NCBI GenBank assembly: GCA_002696735.1
Contig: NZSL01000013.1
Span: forward strand, 50,412 to 114,411
DNA length: 64,000 nucleotides
Source: Methylophaga sp.
GTDB lineage: Bacteria > Pseudomonadota > Gammaproteobacteria > Nitrosococcales > Methylophagaceae
Direction: 5' to 3'
Part shown: positions 36,633 through 45,660 of the stretch, piece by piece
How the letters are laid out: each line of letters begins with the position of its first letter
Numbering within the stretch: the first letter of the stretch is position 1
Notes under the pieces: generated by a model
Told to the model about the DNA's origin: nothing
What the model saw: the letters and a program-made list of their open reading frames with translations, nothing else
Databases searched by the model: none
Position numbers and translations under genes: made by a program

Positions 36633-38801
36633 TTAAAAGTTGTAGGTAATACCACCGTAGTAAAGACGCTCACGACCCACTAACTTACCTTCGTTACGGC
36701 TGGCCAAGTACTCTTTATCAAACAGGTTTTCAACACCGGTAAATAACGTTACACCCGTATTAGGCACGCGGTAATTTACCGTAGCGTTCCAAACGGTAAA
36801 GCTTGGAATAGTTCCTTGAAGGCCGCTAACATCTTCGACGCGAGTATTCCCATCATCAACAAATTGTTTGCTGACATGCTGTACCCCGATTCTCGCATTC
36901 ACACCGCTTTGATGTTCATAGCCAAGATCAATGTTTAACAGGTGTTCAGGTGCATATTGCATTCTGTTACCGTTAATTGTTGGATCTGGACCATCTTCAT
37001 ATTCGGCTGTCCAAAGATTGGTATACGCACCTGACAAATAGATATTATTCGTCCAGCCATAAATGTCACCGAAATCAACACGACCCGCTACTTCAATACC
37101 GGTTTGTTTGCTGTCACCGCTGTTGTCAAAGGTGTCACCAAAATCAATCAAGGTATTTTGGATATCATTGTGGAACAATGCTGTTTTAAAGCTTATTCCC
37201 TTGAAATACGTGCTACGTACACCAACCTCATACAAGGTACTTTCTTCTGGTTCTGCCCGGCCGCCATCTTCGCTAAATTCACGATCTGCTCGTGCCGGTG
37301 CGATACCTTTATGAACACCTGCAAAGACAGTTGTGTTAGCAATACCATTCCAGGCTACGCCAAAGCTGGGTAGGAACTCTGTATAGGAGAGGCTTTCACG
37401 ACTTTCTTGAACGCCACCTTCAAAGAACTTTTCGCTGGTGCGAACATCTTCTACTCGGAAACCAGGAGTGAAAGACCAATTACCAACATAGGTGGTATTT
37501 TGCATGTAATAAGACAAGGCATTGGTTTTGATAAAGGCTTCTTCAACATCACCTGGGTTATTCGCTAGCGCCAAATCATAGTCTTCACGCTCAGCAACAC
37601 TTTGTGACAGGATTTCCTGACGATGGACATTTTCTTCGTGATAACGCACACCAAAGATGGTGTCATGGTCAAGGCCAAACAGACTGAATGACAAATCACC
37701 TCGGGTTTCTAATCCTCGAGTGTAATACTGGCGTGGTGCATGGCGACCGGCGCATTGACTAGCATCTACGTCACCAGCCAGGACACCTTCCCCACCTTGA
37801 CCCGGACAATTTCTGAATACGGAAGTAATATTGCCGTTACTATTTAGATCTCCGTCTTCATTCTCTTCAGTACTACGCAGACCATTGCGGAAGGTATCGG
37901 TGTAATAAGCTTGAGAAGTTAGCTTAAAACTATCATTCACTTCGAAAATATGTTGTAACTGAACGACATCGCGATCTTGCTCCCATTCATCATTTTCAAT
38001 AGATGGGTGAGAATAAGGGTCTTGATCGTATTCAAAGGGGGTTAAATAGGCCTCAGTTGAATTGCGACGGTCAAGAGTGTGAACTAACTTTAAAGCAAGG
38101 GTTTGACGGTCGGTAATATCCAGCTCGCCTTTAAAACGGTAGTCTTTAACATCAAACTCAGCATCGTCATAAACTCCGTCACCTTTGTTCTGATTGAAAT
38201 CGAACATCACTCCGCCGATTTCATTCCCAAAACCAACGCTGCCATTTAACATACGATAACCTTGATTACCAAAAGCAGAAGTGACACTTCCTTCGACTTC
38301 ACCATTACGAGGAACCGGGTTAGTCACAAAGTTCACCGCACCACCTAAAGTCTGAGGTCCATAAAGAATTTGACCGGCTCCTTTAATTACCTCAATACGA
38401 TTAACTGCTTGAGAGGGGGTGGTGTAGTGCACAACCGGATCAGCATAGGGTGCCAGTTGTAAATGCATACCATCTTCCATAATCATTGCTTTGGCGCTAC
38501 GACGCGGATTCTGCCCACGGATACCAATGTTTGTATCAAACCCCATGCTTCCGTCAGCAACAACATTGATGCCTGGTATTGTTCTCATTCTTTCCAGATT
38601 AGATATTGGGCGACGTTCTTCTAGATATTCTTCATCGATTATATCGAATGATCCGGGAACAGCTTCTAGACGATCCGGCAAGATCCCTGTAACAGTCATT
38701 TTGCCCGTATCAACAGTATCTTCCTCAGCCAGAACGGCATAAGGCATCAGCATCAGCGATGACATTATCGCGGTGCTAATAATTTTTGGTTTTAATTTCA
38801 T
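36633..38801 (-). CDS. TonB-dependent outer membrane receptor (FecA/copper-receptor-like)
   Basis: The 722-residue protein has a signal peptide ending at AVLAEEDTVD, a plug domain (about 35-165) with GIRGQNPRRSAKAMIMEDG and IEVIKGAGQILYGPQTLGGAVNFVTNP, a 22-strand barrel, and a C-terminal phenylalanine (YYGGITYNF). There is no N-terminal signalling extension, so it is not a FecA-type transducer. The plug resembles ferric-citrate-type receptors, but flanking cupredoxin genes suggest copper or another metal chelate; lanthanide uptake receptors are known in methylotrophs and are another option. The ribosome-binding site AGGAGA lies five bases before a long 5' leader with a terminator-like stem. 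Confidence 0.93.
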   Translation of the reverse strand: MKLKPKIISTAIMSSLMLMPYAVLAEEDTVDTGKMTVTGILPDRLEAVPGSFDIIDEEYLEERRPISNLERMRTIPGINVVADGSMGFDTNIGIRGQNPRRSAKAMIMEDGMHLQLAPYADPVVHYTTPSQAVNRIEVIKGAGQILYGPQTLGGAVNFVTNPVPRNGEVEGSVTSAFGNQGYRMLNGSVGFGNEIGGVMFDFNQNKGDGVYDDAEFDVKDYRFKGELDITDRQTLALKLVHTLDRRNSTEAYLTPFEYDQDPYSHPSIENDEWEQDRDVVQLQHIFEVNDSFKLTSQAYYTDTFRNGLRSTEENEDGDLNSNGNITSVFRNCPGQGGEGVLAGDVDASQCAGRHAPRQYYTRGLETRGDLSFSLFGLDHDTIFGVRYHEENVHRQEILSQSVAEREDYDLALANNPGDVEEAFIKTNALSYYMQNTTYVGNWSFTPGFRVEDVRTSEKFFEGGVQESRESLSYTEFLPSFGVAWNGIANTTVFAGVHKGIAPARADREFSEDGGRAEPEESTLYEVGVRSTYFKGISFKTALFHNDIQNTLIDFGDTFDNSGDSKQTGIEVAGRVDFGDIYGWTNNIYLSGAYTNLWTAEYEDGPDPTINGNRMQYAPEHLLNIDLGYEHQSGVNARIGVQHVSKQFVDDGNTRVEDVSGLQGTIPSFTVWNATVNYRVPNTGVTLFTGVENLFDKEYLASRNEGKLVGRERLYYGGITYNF

Positions 38802-38821
38802 TTCTCTCTCCTGAACGTAAA

Positions 38822-38856
38822 AAGCCCGTGCAGGCTAGCTCTACGCTGATGGGCTT
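38822..38856 (-). promoter_or_regulatory. Terminator-like hairpin in TonB-receptor leader
   Basis: On the minus strand, AAGCCC (38856-38851) pairs with GGGCTT (38827-38822), which leads into a T-run (CTTTTTACG), and the ribosome-binding site AGGAGA begins 10 bases later. The loop is 23 bases and can form a small inner CAG/CTG stem. Upstream on the same strand is another possible stem (GTCG / CGAC, near 38932-38913). This could be an attenuator, riboswitch expression platform or sRNA target. Confidence 0.4.
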
Positions 38857-39388
38857 GATATAGGAAAAACTCCCAAAACATGTTCGAGGAAAGGTTCTAA
38901 CAAGGTGTTTTAAGTCGTAGCAAAGACAGCGACTCTGCAGGTGGTTTAAATCAACCACTTTTGCTGGAAAATAGTTTTAGCGATTGTTTAGTTTTATCAT
39001 GAGAAAAATCGCAGTCATTTAAGGGTGTGGTTGTAATGGTTCATCCATATGGCTGTATACAAGCATTTCTAAAAGTTCTTGTTTAAAACGATTGAATTCG
39101 AAAAAAATGTTGTTTAAATACAACTAAACAGGGTTTTTTGTTCGTTTTAGTAAACAGGTTTAGGGAGTTTGCGCACGAATTTTTAGGAGAAATGCCTTTT
39201 TCTTGCCTTCTACTACACGTTCTTAACCAATCTAAAGATCGAAATGTATGGCAGCCTTTAGACATAAACCCAAATCAGCCTGGTTACTGAATAAAAATTG
39301 TCTTAGGTCAAATAACAGCACATATTTGCTTATAAATAGCGTTGTGGTGATGGTATGATCGAAATAAATTTATCAATTGGAGAGTCCA
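38857..39388. other. Non-coding gap between TonB receptor and cupredoxin genes
   Basis: About 530 bases without a convincing gene; an antisense frame of 60 codons at 39083-39265 has no recognisable features. The gap must carry two divergent promoters. I see an inverted repeat GTTGT-N6-ACAAC at 39109-39124, a palindrome AACATGTT at 38877-38884, a TATGAT -10-like hexamer at 39354 for the rightward gene, and a weak FNR-like dyad TTGTC-N4-GTCAA at 39298-39311. No clear Fur box was found by eye. Confidence 0.5.
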
Positions 39389-40225
39389 ATGCGTCATTCC
39401 CGTTCAATTATTACTGCCGCCATTATCATTGCCATAGCGGTTTTTGTGGTGGCAATCGTTTCATCCTTTATTTCCGGAACCAGTGAGCATTACGATCGCC
39501 CAAGCTCTCCAAAAGAAGTACTGGAAAAAATGTCTGAAGCCGTAGAGGCCACGGATGAAACTGCTCAAATTGAAGAACCTGCCCAGACCAGTGAAGAAGT
39601 TTCTCAGGTAGCTCAACAAGAAGCGGATGCTTTGGAAAGCAATACTCAGGAAGCGGTGCTTGAAGATACAAATGAAGTGGTTGAGTCGGCCATTGAAACG
39701 GCTAAGGAAACCAGTCAGAGTGTAAGTGACCGTGCCAATCAAGCGATTGCTGCGGCAGAAAACACGGCAGCTGAGGGACGGGCTGAGGCAGAAGCAATAC
39801 TGGCTGAAGTTGAAAAAGAAGCGGGTATTGCCGAAGAGCCTGCAGAGGTTGAACCTGCAACAGCGGAATCTAAAAATCATACCGTCACAGCCCAGGGATT
39901 AATTTATAACCCGCTGGTGGTGACAATTGCGCCGGGCGACAGCGTTTCCTGGACTAATATGAGCACACATGACACTCAAGCAATTGAAGGGCTGGTTCCT
40001 GAGGGCACTGAACTTTGGCACTCACCGATGAGTGAAAATTACACTCGTACTTTTACTCAGGAAGGTATCTATGTCTATAAATGCACACCGCATTTTGGTG
40101 CAGGTATGGGGGGGGCAATTATCGTAGGTGAACCCGTCAATCTGGAACAGATTAAAAATGCTGGCGCCAAGGGTGCAGCAAAACGTCTGGTCAATAAAGC
40201 GGTACAAGCTGCTGAAGCTATGTAA
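39389..40225 (+). CDS. Membrane-anchored pseudoazurin-like cupredoxin with long acidic stalk
   Basis: The 278-residue protein starts with a single membrane helix (about residues 7-26), followed by an E/A/T/Q-rich low-complexity stretch (about 40-165) predicted to be extended or coiled-coil. A C-terminal cupredoxin domain (about 170-275) keeps the copper ligands: His in MSTHDTQAIEGLVPEG and Cys-His-Met in CTPHFGAGMGG. The fold is nearly collinear with that of the secreted protein at 35067, including its helical tail (ending EAM). It probably faces the periplasm, tethered to the inner membrane. ATG 39389 follows GGAGAG; TTG 39377 is an alternative. Terminator at 40233. Confidence 0.88.
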   Translation: MRHSRSIITAAIIIAIAVFVVAIVSSFISGTSEHYDRPSSPKEVLEKMSEAVEATDETAQIEEPAQTSEEVSQVAQQEADALESNTQEAVLEDTNEVVESAIETAKETSQSVSDRANQAIAAAENTAAEGRAEAEAILAEVEKEAGIAEEPAEVEPATAESKNHTVTAQGLIYNPLVVTIAPGDSVSWTNMSTHDTQAIEGLVPEGTELWHSPMSENYTRTFTQEGIYVYKCTPHFGAGMGGAIIVGEPVNLEQIKNAGAKGAAKRLVNKAVQAAEAM

Positions 40226-40232
40226 ATAGGAT

Positions 40233-40274
40233 TCCCCCGCGAGCTGATGATAGAAGCTCCCGGGGGATTTTTTT
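40233..40274 (+). terminator. Terminator after the anchored cupredoxin gene
   Basis: Outer stem TCCCCCG / CGGGGGA with an inner GAGC / GCTC stem, followed by seven T residues. It lies directly after the stop codon. Confidence 0.85.
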
Positions 40275-40450
40275 GTCTGTTATTTATCGCCAGCGCTGAA
40301 TTTGTTCAATCATTAAAATCGTTTAATGGCCATTAATTCAGATAGTTAGTGAGGAATGCTGGTTTTTTTCTGTTGAAGACTAACACCTTTTGAATTTTTA
40401 CTGTATTCTTGCACGCTTCCTGACCGGTTGTATGTAAACCATCAGGTCGC

Positions 40451-40527
40451 GGAGCGGTAGTTCAGTTGGTTAGAATGCTGGCCTGTCACGCCGGAGGTCG
40501 CGGGTTCGAGTCCCGTCCGCTCCGCCA
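40451..40527 (+). tRNA. tRNA-Asp (GTC)
   Basis: A 77-base cloverleaf: acceptor stem GGAGCGG / CCGCTCC, D-arm with TTCAGTTGGTTAGAA, anticodon loop CTGTCAC with GTC, T-arm CGGGTTCGAGTCCCG, discriminator G and encoded CCA. It is very close to E. coli tRNA-Asp. No partner tRNA is adjacent. Confidence 0.98.
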
Positions 40528-40952
40528 TTTTTTTTGGTAGACCTTTCCATCTTAGTTAGTGCTGCCTGGTTATCAAGTTTGTTTCAATTAATAAAGCGAA
40601 ACAGGTGAAACCAGGATAACCAGTGAAACTTACCATCCGACGCTCGCCTCCACGCTATAGCTATCTATAAATCTGCTCAAACTTCAGAAAAATTGTTTGT
40701 AGTAGCCCCCCCCCTCAAACTAGCTGGTCACTATTATTGGCCGGAATCAGTATATCCGCAGATTAACCTACCCCGGGTATGAGCAAAATTCTATCTGATG
40801 ATATAACGTTATCGATGTGATAGATGGATAGCTAACAGCTTTTTATTAGGCTGTAAGCCAATGGTTCAAATGGATTACACGGATGCCTTTTAAGTGGCCG
40901 CAAGCAATGTCAGTTATTTGCGTCACTACACTGGATGACAATACGTTTTATA
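40528..40952. other. Non-coding gap after tRNA-Asp
   Basis: About 425 bases with no gene that I can support. It has many stop codons in all frames, a run of nine C residues at 40706-40714, and the hairpin described separately. It resembles decayed sequence; tRNA 3' ends are common integration sites, but I found no repeat of the tRNA end here. Confidence 0.5.
40566..40623. repeat. Imperfect stem-loop
   Basis: CTGGTTATC (40566-40574) and GATAACCAG (40615-40623) form a perfect 9-base inverted repeat, with a further GTTTC / GAAAC pairing (40581-40585 and 40598-40602) inside. No T-run follows. It may be a relic of a small mobile repeat or a structured RNA, or chance. Confidence 0.35.
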
Positions 40953-41720
40953 TCAGCAGCATTTCAAGTCAGACAAAGAGGGTGTGTCCAAGGCGTTTAT
41001 TCGTGGATTCTGCCGGGCAGCTTGCATGTCATGAGTTGTGTTATACCCCCAGTTAGCCAAATATAACTGGATATTGGATAGCGATGGAGTGTGGATAACA
41101 TCCAATAGGGTAGGCAGACGATCTTCAATAAATAAAATGGTTGTTTGAGGGTGTGATTGTTGCAAGTCGTTGAGGATTTGCGGTTTTTTCAATTTACGTT
41201 CTAACCCGTAAATATGCGTCGGGATAATGTCTACTTGGTTTGCCTGAAGAATGGCCCGAACGAAACGTTCCTGCTTGGTGGTAATGATAAAAAGCTGGGA
41301 CAATGGAATTTGCTGCAGCAGTTTGTCGATACCCGTATAAAGCGGGTTCATTTTTATCCAACCCGAAAAATCATTTTCAATCCAGTTATCCCTGTGCTCG
41401 CCAAAGCGTTTTTTCAATTCTGTAGTATCAAATTGATCACGGGACAGGATAGCGTTTATTTGCCCGGAAAAGTCAGTCATTAAAGTGTCGGCTTTTACAC
41501 CTTCAAATAACAGCCGACATATTAAGATGGCTTCAAAACCGGTTTCCATAACCGGTCGGACATAGCGAAAATCAATCATGATTTGCTCAGGCAAATCTTT
41601 AGGCATGTCGTGCCAGAGTTGCGTTGCGACTTGCCAGCCAGTTATGCCGGTTTCAATCGCGCTATCACAAATTACCCCGTCAAAATCCAGAGCATATAAT
41701 TTATTCGCTGCGATCTTCAA
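40953..41720 (-). CDS. HAD superfamily hydrolase
   Basis: The 255-residue protein has the HAD motifs: I as YALDFDGVICDSA (nucleophile Asp, residue 13), II as FIITTKQERF (Thr), and IV as TILFIEDRLPTL, with a helical cap between I and II. It is probably a phosphatase acting on a small phosphorylated substrate that cannot be named. Its ATG overlaps the stop of the DUF3012 lipoprotein gene by four bases, so they are translationally coupled. Confidence 0.85.
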   Translation of the reverse strand: MKIAANKLYALDFDGVICDSAIETGITGWQVATQLWHDMPKDLPEQIMIDFRYVRPVMETGFEAILICRLLFEGVKADTLMTDFSGQINAILSRDQFDTTELKKRFGEHRDNWIENDFSGWIKMNPLYTGIDKLLQQIPLSQLFIITTKQERFVRAILQANQVDIIPTHIYGLERKLKKPQILNDLQQSHPQTTILFIEDRLPTLLDVIHTPSLSNIQLYLANWGYNTTHDMQAARQNPRINALDTPSLSDLKCC

Positions 41721-41893
41721 AGCAAACAGTTTTCCGCATAGGCACCGGCTTCATTTGCTGTCCAGTCGCCTTTGGGTTTCTCTTTCATATATACACACCA
41801 CTCATCCGAGCCGACCTCGGGAGTACAGGCTGAGAGGGCTATGGTTAATGCCATCAGGCCAAGAAATCGGAAACAATAACGGGTAATAGTCAT
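41717..41893 (-). CDS. DUF3012 small lipoprotein
   Basis: The 58-residue precursor has a lipobox ALSAC (cysteine at residue 23) and the DUF3012 pattern CTPEVGSDEWCVYMKEKP then KGDWTANEAGAYAENCL with two more cysteines. Function unknown. The ATG at 41893 has GGAG eight bases upstream. A longer in-frame reading to 42106 would run through the 3' end of pyrC' and is not the gene. It is downstream of pyrC' and coupled to the HAD gene. Confidence 0.85.
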   Translation of the reverse strand: MTITRYCFRFLGLMALTIALSACTPEVGSDEWCVYMKEKPKGDWTANEAGAYAENCLL

Positions 41894-41912
41894 TTTGAAG
41901 ACTCCGGGTGGG

Positions 41913-43196
41913 TTAGTTGGGCTCGCGTTGATAAACGACTTTACCCTGAAACAGGGTATGGCTGACCTGATGTTGGAACAACCAGCCGCCAAACGGACTG
42001 TTTTTGCCTGCACTGATAAAAGCTGATGGCAGGCAGTCATATTGCACATCCGGGTCAATAATACAGATATCTGCACTGGCACCGGCTTTGAGCTGTCCAG
42101 CGTCAATACCCAGAATAGCTGCGGGTTGGCAGGTCAGACTGGCGATAGCCTGATGCAGGCTGATTTCATCATCTTCCACTAATTTAAGGGTAAGAGGTAG
42201 CAGGGTTTCCAACGCTGAAAGCCCTGGCGTCGTTTCTGCAAATGGACCCAGTTTGGCATCCGCATCCAACGGTTGATGATGAGAAGAGACTGCCTGGATA
42301 ACACCATCGCGCAGGCCTTGTTTTAGCTGTTCCCGATCCCGTACACCTCGTAAAGGTGGCATCACATGACTGAAACTATCGTAATTACCCAGGTCATGTT
42401 CACAAAGATGTAAGTGGTGGGCGCTGACATCGGCAGTGACAGGTAGCCCCCGATCCTGTGCTTCACGAATCAGTTTAACCGCTTTACCTGTAGATAAACT
42501 ATGAAAGTGAGCGCGTACTCCGGTTTGTTCGATTAGAATCAAATCACGGCTCACGGCGATGGTTTCTGCACTTTCCGGAATACCGGATAACCCCAGCCGG
42601 GCACTGACAGTACCTTCATGTACACACCCCTGTTTCTGCAACCAGGGATCAGCTGCATTGATAAACACCGTTAAATCCAGCGTGGCGGCATATTCAAGTG
42701 CACGCCTCCAGACTACGGTATTTTTAATCTCGGTTACGCCGTTGCTGACACCGACACAGCCAGCCGCTTTTAAAGCAGCCATCTCAGCCAGTAGTTCACC
42801 ATTAAGTTTTTGGGTCAATGCGCCCACCGTCAACACCATGGTACGGCCGGCTTTCTTGGCACGATCTTCTATCAATTCCACCACTGCCGGATTATCTATA
42901 ACCGGATCTGTGTCAGGGGGAACGGCGAGTGTGGTGATGCCACCAGCTACCGCAGCACGTGTTTCACTTTCAATTGTTGCCGTGTGTTCCTGGCCGGGTT
43001 CACGTAGCCGTGCACTTAGATCCACCAGGCCTGGACAGACAATTTTGTTATACGCATCAATTTCAATATCGGCATCAAACCCTGCCAAATCTTCTGCTAT
43101 GGCAACAATTTTTCCGTCTTCAATATAGATATTGTGATCAATATCCAGCTGGCTGGCAGGGTCAATGACGCGACCATTTAGAATACAAATCTTCAT
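41913..43196 (-). CDS. pyrX: Non-catalytic dihydroorotase-like protein PyrC'
   Basis: The 427-residue protein has the amidohydrolase fold of class I dihydroorotase, but the zinc-binding H-x-H is replaced: the loop reads [11 protein letters not shown] where active enzymes read DxHxHxRxPG. This is the pattern of the pseudo-enzyme PyrC' (PyrX) described in Pseudomonas, which is needed structurally for the aspartate transcarbamoylase dodecamer. Its position directly after pyrB (start overlaps by four bases) fits that role. A catalytic pyrC must then be elsewhere in the genome. Confidence 0.9.
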   Translation of the reverse strand: MKICILNGRVIDPASQLDIDHNIYIEDGKIVAIAEDLAGFDADIEIDAYNKIVCPGLVDLSARLREPGQEHTATIESETRAAVAGGITTLAVPPDTDPVIDNPAVVELIEDRAKKAGRTMVLTVGALTQKLNGELLAEMAALKAAGCVGVSNGVTEIKNTVVWRRALEYAATLDLTVFINAADPWLQKQGCVHEGTVSARLGLSGIPESAETIAVSRDLILIEQTGVRAHFHSLSTGKAVKLIREAQDRGLPVTADVSAHHLHLCEHDLGNYDSFSHVMPPLRGVRDREQLKQGLRDGVIQAVSSHHQPLDADAKLGPFAETTPGLSALETLLPLTLKLVEDDEISLHQAIASLTCQPAAILGIDAGQLKAGASADICIIDPDVQYDCLPSAFISAGKNSPFGGWLFQHQVSHTLFQGKVVYQREPN

Positions 43197-44167
43197 TCTT
43201 CGATCTCTGCCTGTTCTGATTGACTGGCCAGCGCCATCGACATTACCGCCATACGGATAGCTATGCCGTGGGTTACCTGCTCCAGGATGACGGATTGCGG
43301 CCCATCAGCAACCGATGATGCTATTTCTACGCCTCGATTAATGGGGCCGGGATGCATAACAATGGCATCCGGTTTGGCATATTTGAGTTTTTCTTCCGTT
43401 AGTCCGTAACAGCGGAAATATTCTCGTGCGCTGGGTAATAACGCTCCTTGCATACGTTCCAGTTGCAGGCGCAGGGTTATCACCACATCGACCCCTTCAA
43501 GGCCACTTTCCATATCGTGATAAACATGTACGCCAAGGGTCTGACTTTCTCTTGGCAATAAAGTCTGTGGACCAATAACGCGGATTTCACCAACCCCAAG
43601 TGTTGCTAAAGCCTGAATCTGCGAACGTGCCACACGCGAATGCAGAATATCGCCAATTATCGCCACGCGTAAATTGGCAAAATCCTGTTTGTGGCGGCGG
43701 ATGGTAAACATATCCAGCATGGCTTGGGTGGGGTGAGCATGGCAACCATCACCAGCATTAATTACGCTGACATGTGGCGCCACATGCTGTGCAATAAACT
43801 CGGCCGCACCACTTTGATTATGGCGAACCACAAACATATCAGTGTGCATGGCTTCAAGGTTATGCAGGGTGTCAAGCAGGCTTTCGCCTTTGGAGGTGGC
43901 TGATGTGTTGATATTAAAATTCATCACATCGGCTGAAAGTCTTTTGGCGGCCAGTTCGAAAGTAGAACGGGTACGTGTACTGTTTTCAAAAAACAGATTG
44001 ATAATGGTTTTGCCGCGTAACAGTGGGACTTTTTTTACCTGGCGGTGGCTGATTCCGGAGAACTGTTCAGCCCGATCCATAATTTCGGTTAATAAAGGGC
44101 GTTTCAGACCTTCAATGGTCAGAAAATGTCTTAGCTGGCCGCTCTCTGTCAGTTGGTTACTCGGCAT
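43193..44167 (-). CDS. pyrB: Aspartate carbamoyltransferase catalytic chain
   Basis: PyrB condenses carbamoyl phosphate and aspartate, the committed step of pyrimidine synthesis. The 324-residue product has the carbamoyl-phosphate motif [13 protein letters not shown] (about residue 60), the aspartate-side loop with [10 protein letters not shown] near the C-terminus, and [14 protein letters not shown]. The start MPSNQL at 44167 follows GGAG by seven bases and overlaps the end of pyrR by 11. A start at 44206 lies inside pyrR and is less likely. Confidence 0.95.
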   Translation of the reverse strand: MPSNQLTESGQLRHFLTIEGLKRPLLTEIMDRAEQFSGISHRQVKKVPLLRGKTIINLFFENSTRTRSTFELAAKRLSADVMNFNINTSATSKGESLLDTLHNLEAMHTDMFVVRHNQSGAAEFIAQHVAPHVSVINAGDGCHAHPTQAMLDMFTIRRHKQDFANLRVAIIGDILHSRVARSQIQALATLGVGEIRVIGPQTLLPRESQTLGVHVYHDMESGLEGVDVVITLRLQLERMQGALLPSAREYFRCYGLTEEKLKYAKPDAIVMHPGPINRGVEIASSVADGPQSVILEQVTHGIAIRMAVMSMALASQSEQAEIEE

Positions 44168-44687
44168 TAAGTGCTCCAGCTGCACGGATCTCCAGTTGTA
44201 AGCCATCTTTATTGCGCAATTTCAGATGTTGATTACGCGGCAAAATGACGGAGGCGCCAACAATATCCGGGCGAATCGGTAATTCGCGGCCATTTCGCTC
44301 GATCAGCACCGCTAATGTGACACTCGCAGGGCGTCCATAATCAAAAATTTCATTCAGCGCCGCGCGGGTAGTGCGACCACTGTAAAAAATATCATCCACC
44401 AGAACCAGATGACGATTATCGACTTCAAAAGGCAGATCGGATGGAGACACTTGGGGGTGCATGCCAATACGTGTGAAATCATCACGATAATAGGCAATAT
44501 TCAATGTACCCAGCGGGGCATCAAAAAAGTCTTCTCCTAGAATGTTCTGCAATGCTTTTGCTACCCAGACCCCGCCGGTATGAATCCCCACCAGCAACGG
44601 ATCTTTATCCGCAAGTTCTTCGCGTATGGTTTCAGCCATCTCTTCGAGCAGGTTCTGAATTTCTGCTGATGTTTTGGGCATTGTCAT
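44157..44687 (-). CDS. pyrR: PyrR, uracil phosphoribosyltransferase / pyr regulator homologue
   Basis: The 176-residue protein has the phosphoribosyltransferase PRPP loop in [18 protein letters not shown] (about residue 95) and the PyrR-like [17 protein letters not shown]. In Bacillus PyrR is an RNA-binding attenuator; in proteobacteria such as Pseudomonas it sits in pyrR-pyrB-pyrC' and its regulatory role is less clear. The start at 44687 overlaps the ruvX stop as ATGA; 44702 is an alternative. Confidence 0.92.
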   Translation of the reverse strand: MTMPKTSAEIQNLLEEMAETIREELADKDPLLVGIHTGGVWVAKALQNILGEDFFDAPLGTLNIAYYRDDFTRIGMHPQVSPSDLPFEVDNRHLVLVDDIFYSGRTTRAALNEIFDYGRPASVTLAVLIERNGRELPIRPDIVGASVILPRNQHLKLRNKDGLQLEIRAAGALNAE

Positions 44688-45103
44688 TGTTGGTCCAGCC
44701 ATGATTGAAGAATAATTTGAGCCGAGAGTTTATCGACATCACTACGTTTGTCGGTCTGCATTTTACTGCGTATTCCCATTTGGTCGAGCGCTTCGAATGT
44801 GGTTAAACGCTCATCCTGCCAGACCACTGGGATATTAAAACGATTGTTCATCCGATTGCCAAATTTTCTGGCAGCAGCAGTCATTAATTGTTCGGTGCCA
44901 TCCATATTCAGCGGTAAGCCCACAACGATAAGTCCGGGCTGCCATTCAGCCACTATTTTAGCGATATCATCCCAATCTGGAATCCCGTCCCGGGCCGATA
45001 AAGCAGCGATGCCTCTGGCGGTATGGGTTAAATGATGTCCAACCGCGACACCTATACTCTTCATACCAAAGTCAAAACCGAGAATATTTTTCTCGGTACT
45101 CAT
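44684..45103 (-). CDS. ruvX: Putative pre-16S rRNA nuclease / Holliday junction resolvase-like (YqgF)
   Basis: The 139-residue RNase-H-fold protein starts with [17 protein letters not shown] (first catalytic Asp), with [13 protein letters not shown] in the middle and [11 protein letters not shown] plus a C-terminal acidic [13 protein letters not shown]. YqgF processes the 5' end of 16S rRNA in E. coli. The neighbouring order yqgE-yqgF-pyrR-pyrB is conserved in gammaproteobacteria; genes overlap or abut. Confidence 0.94.
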   Translation of the reverse strand: MSTEKNILGFDFGMKSIGVAVGHHLTHTARGIAALSARDGIPDWDDIAKIVAEWQPGLIVVGLPLNMDGTEQLMTAAARKFGNRMNNRFNIPVVWQDERLTTFEALDQMGIRSKMQTDKRSDVDKLSAQIILQSWLDQQ

Positions 45104-45657
45104 GCATGACCTGTTGTATTAGACATCAGATTAATATCAATGCCCAGTAATTTTGCAGCCGCCTGCCAGCGCTCTTCAGCAGGTGTTTCATAAAGCAGTT
45201 CCGGGGTTGCCTGAACAGTAAGCCAGCTGTTATCGGCTATTTCCTGTTCCAGTTGACCGGCTTCCCAGGCAGCATATCCCAGCGTCACAATCGAATGAGG
45301 TGGGCCATTCTCGGTGCCTAATGATTCCAGGATATCGCTGGAAGTGGTTAAAAATGTTTCATCAGTAATCTTCAGCGTGTTTTTCCACTTTTCACCACCA
45401 TCATGCACTACCATGCCCTGATCTTTCTGTACTGGCCCGCCAAACAAAACGGCTGTTTTAATCGCCCATTCAGAATTGTTGGTAATCTGCAGATGATTAA
45501 GCAGTTCCTGCATCATGATTCGGGTTGGACGATTAATAATCAGCCCCATCGCGCCTTCTTCGTCGTGTTCACACAAATAAATTACCGAATGATAGAAAAA
45601 ACTGTCTATCAGCGTGGGCATGGCGATGAGAAAATGATGTTTAAGTGAGTAAGACAT
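45100..45657 (-). CDS. yqgE: YqgE/AlgH family protein
   Basis: The 185-residue protein has the family core HFLIAMPTLIDSFFYHSVIYLCEH, EEGAMGLIINRP and VLFGGPVQKDQGMVVH, all near the N-terminal half. The fold is known, the biochemical function is not; in Pseudomonas it was linked to alginate regulation. It overlaps ruvX by four bases, and the trkA stop lies just upstream on the same strand. Confidence 0.94.
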   Translation of the reverse strand: MSYSLKHHFLIAMPTLIDSFFYHSVIYLCEHDEEGAMGLIINRPTRIMMQELLNHLQITNNSEWAIKTAVLFGGPVQKDQGMVVHDGGEKWKNTLKITDETFLTTSSDILESLGTENGPPHSIVTLGYAAWEAGQLEQEIADNSWLTVQATPELLYETPAEERWQAAAKLLGIDINLMSNTTGHA

Positions 45658-45660
45658 AAA

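Noticed and set aside
39083-39265. 60-codon minus-strand frame in the gap between the TonB receptor and cupredoxin genes
   Set aside because: No ribosome-binding site, signal peptide or family features; composition is that of non-coding AT-rich DNA.
39298-39311. FNR-like dyad TTGTC-N4-GTCAA upstream of the anchored cupredoxin gene
   Set aside because: Two or more bases depart from consensus and its spacing to a -10 element is not clearly that of an activator site; too weak to annotate on its own.
40706-40714. Run of nine C residues
   Set aside because: Homopolymer in non-coding DNA; no gene is disrupted, and it could be a sequencing-prone site rather than a phase-variable switch.
41894-42106. 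Upstream extension of the DUF3012 lipoprotein frame
   Set aside because: It overlaps the 3' end of pyrC' in another frame and would bury the lipoprotein signal; the internal ATG with GGAG is the real start.
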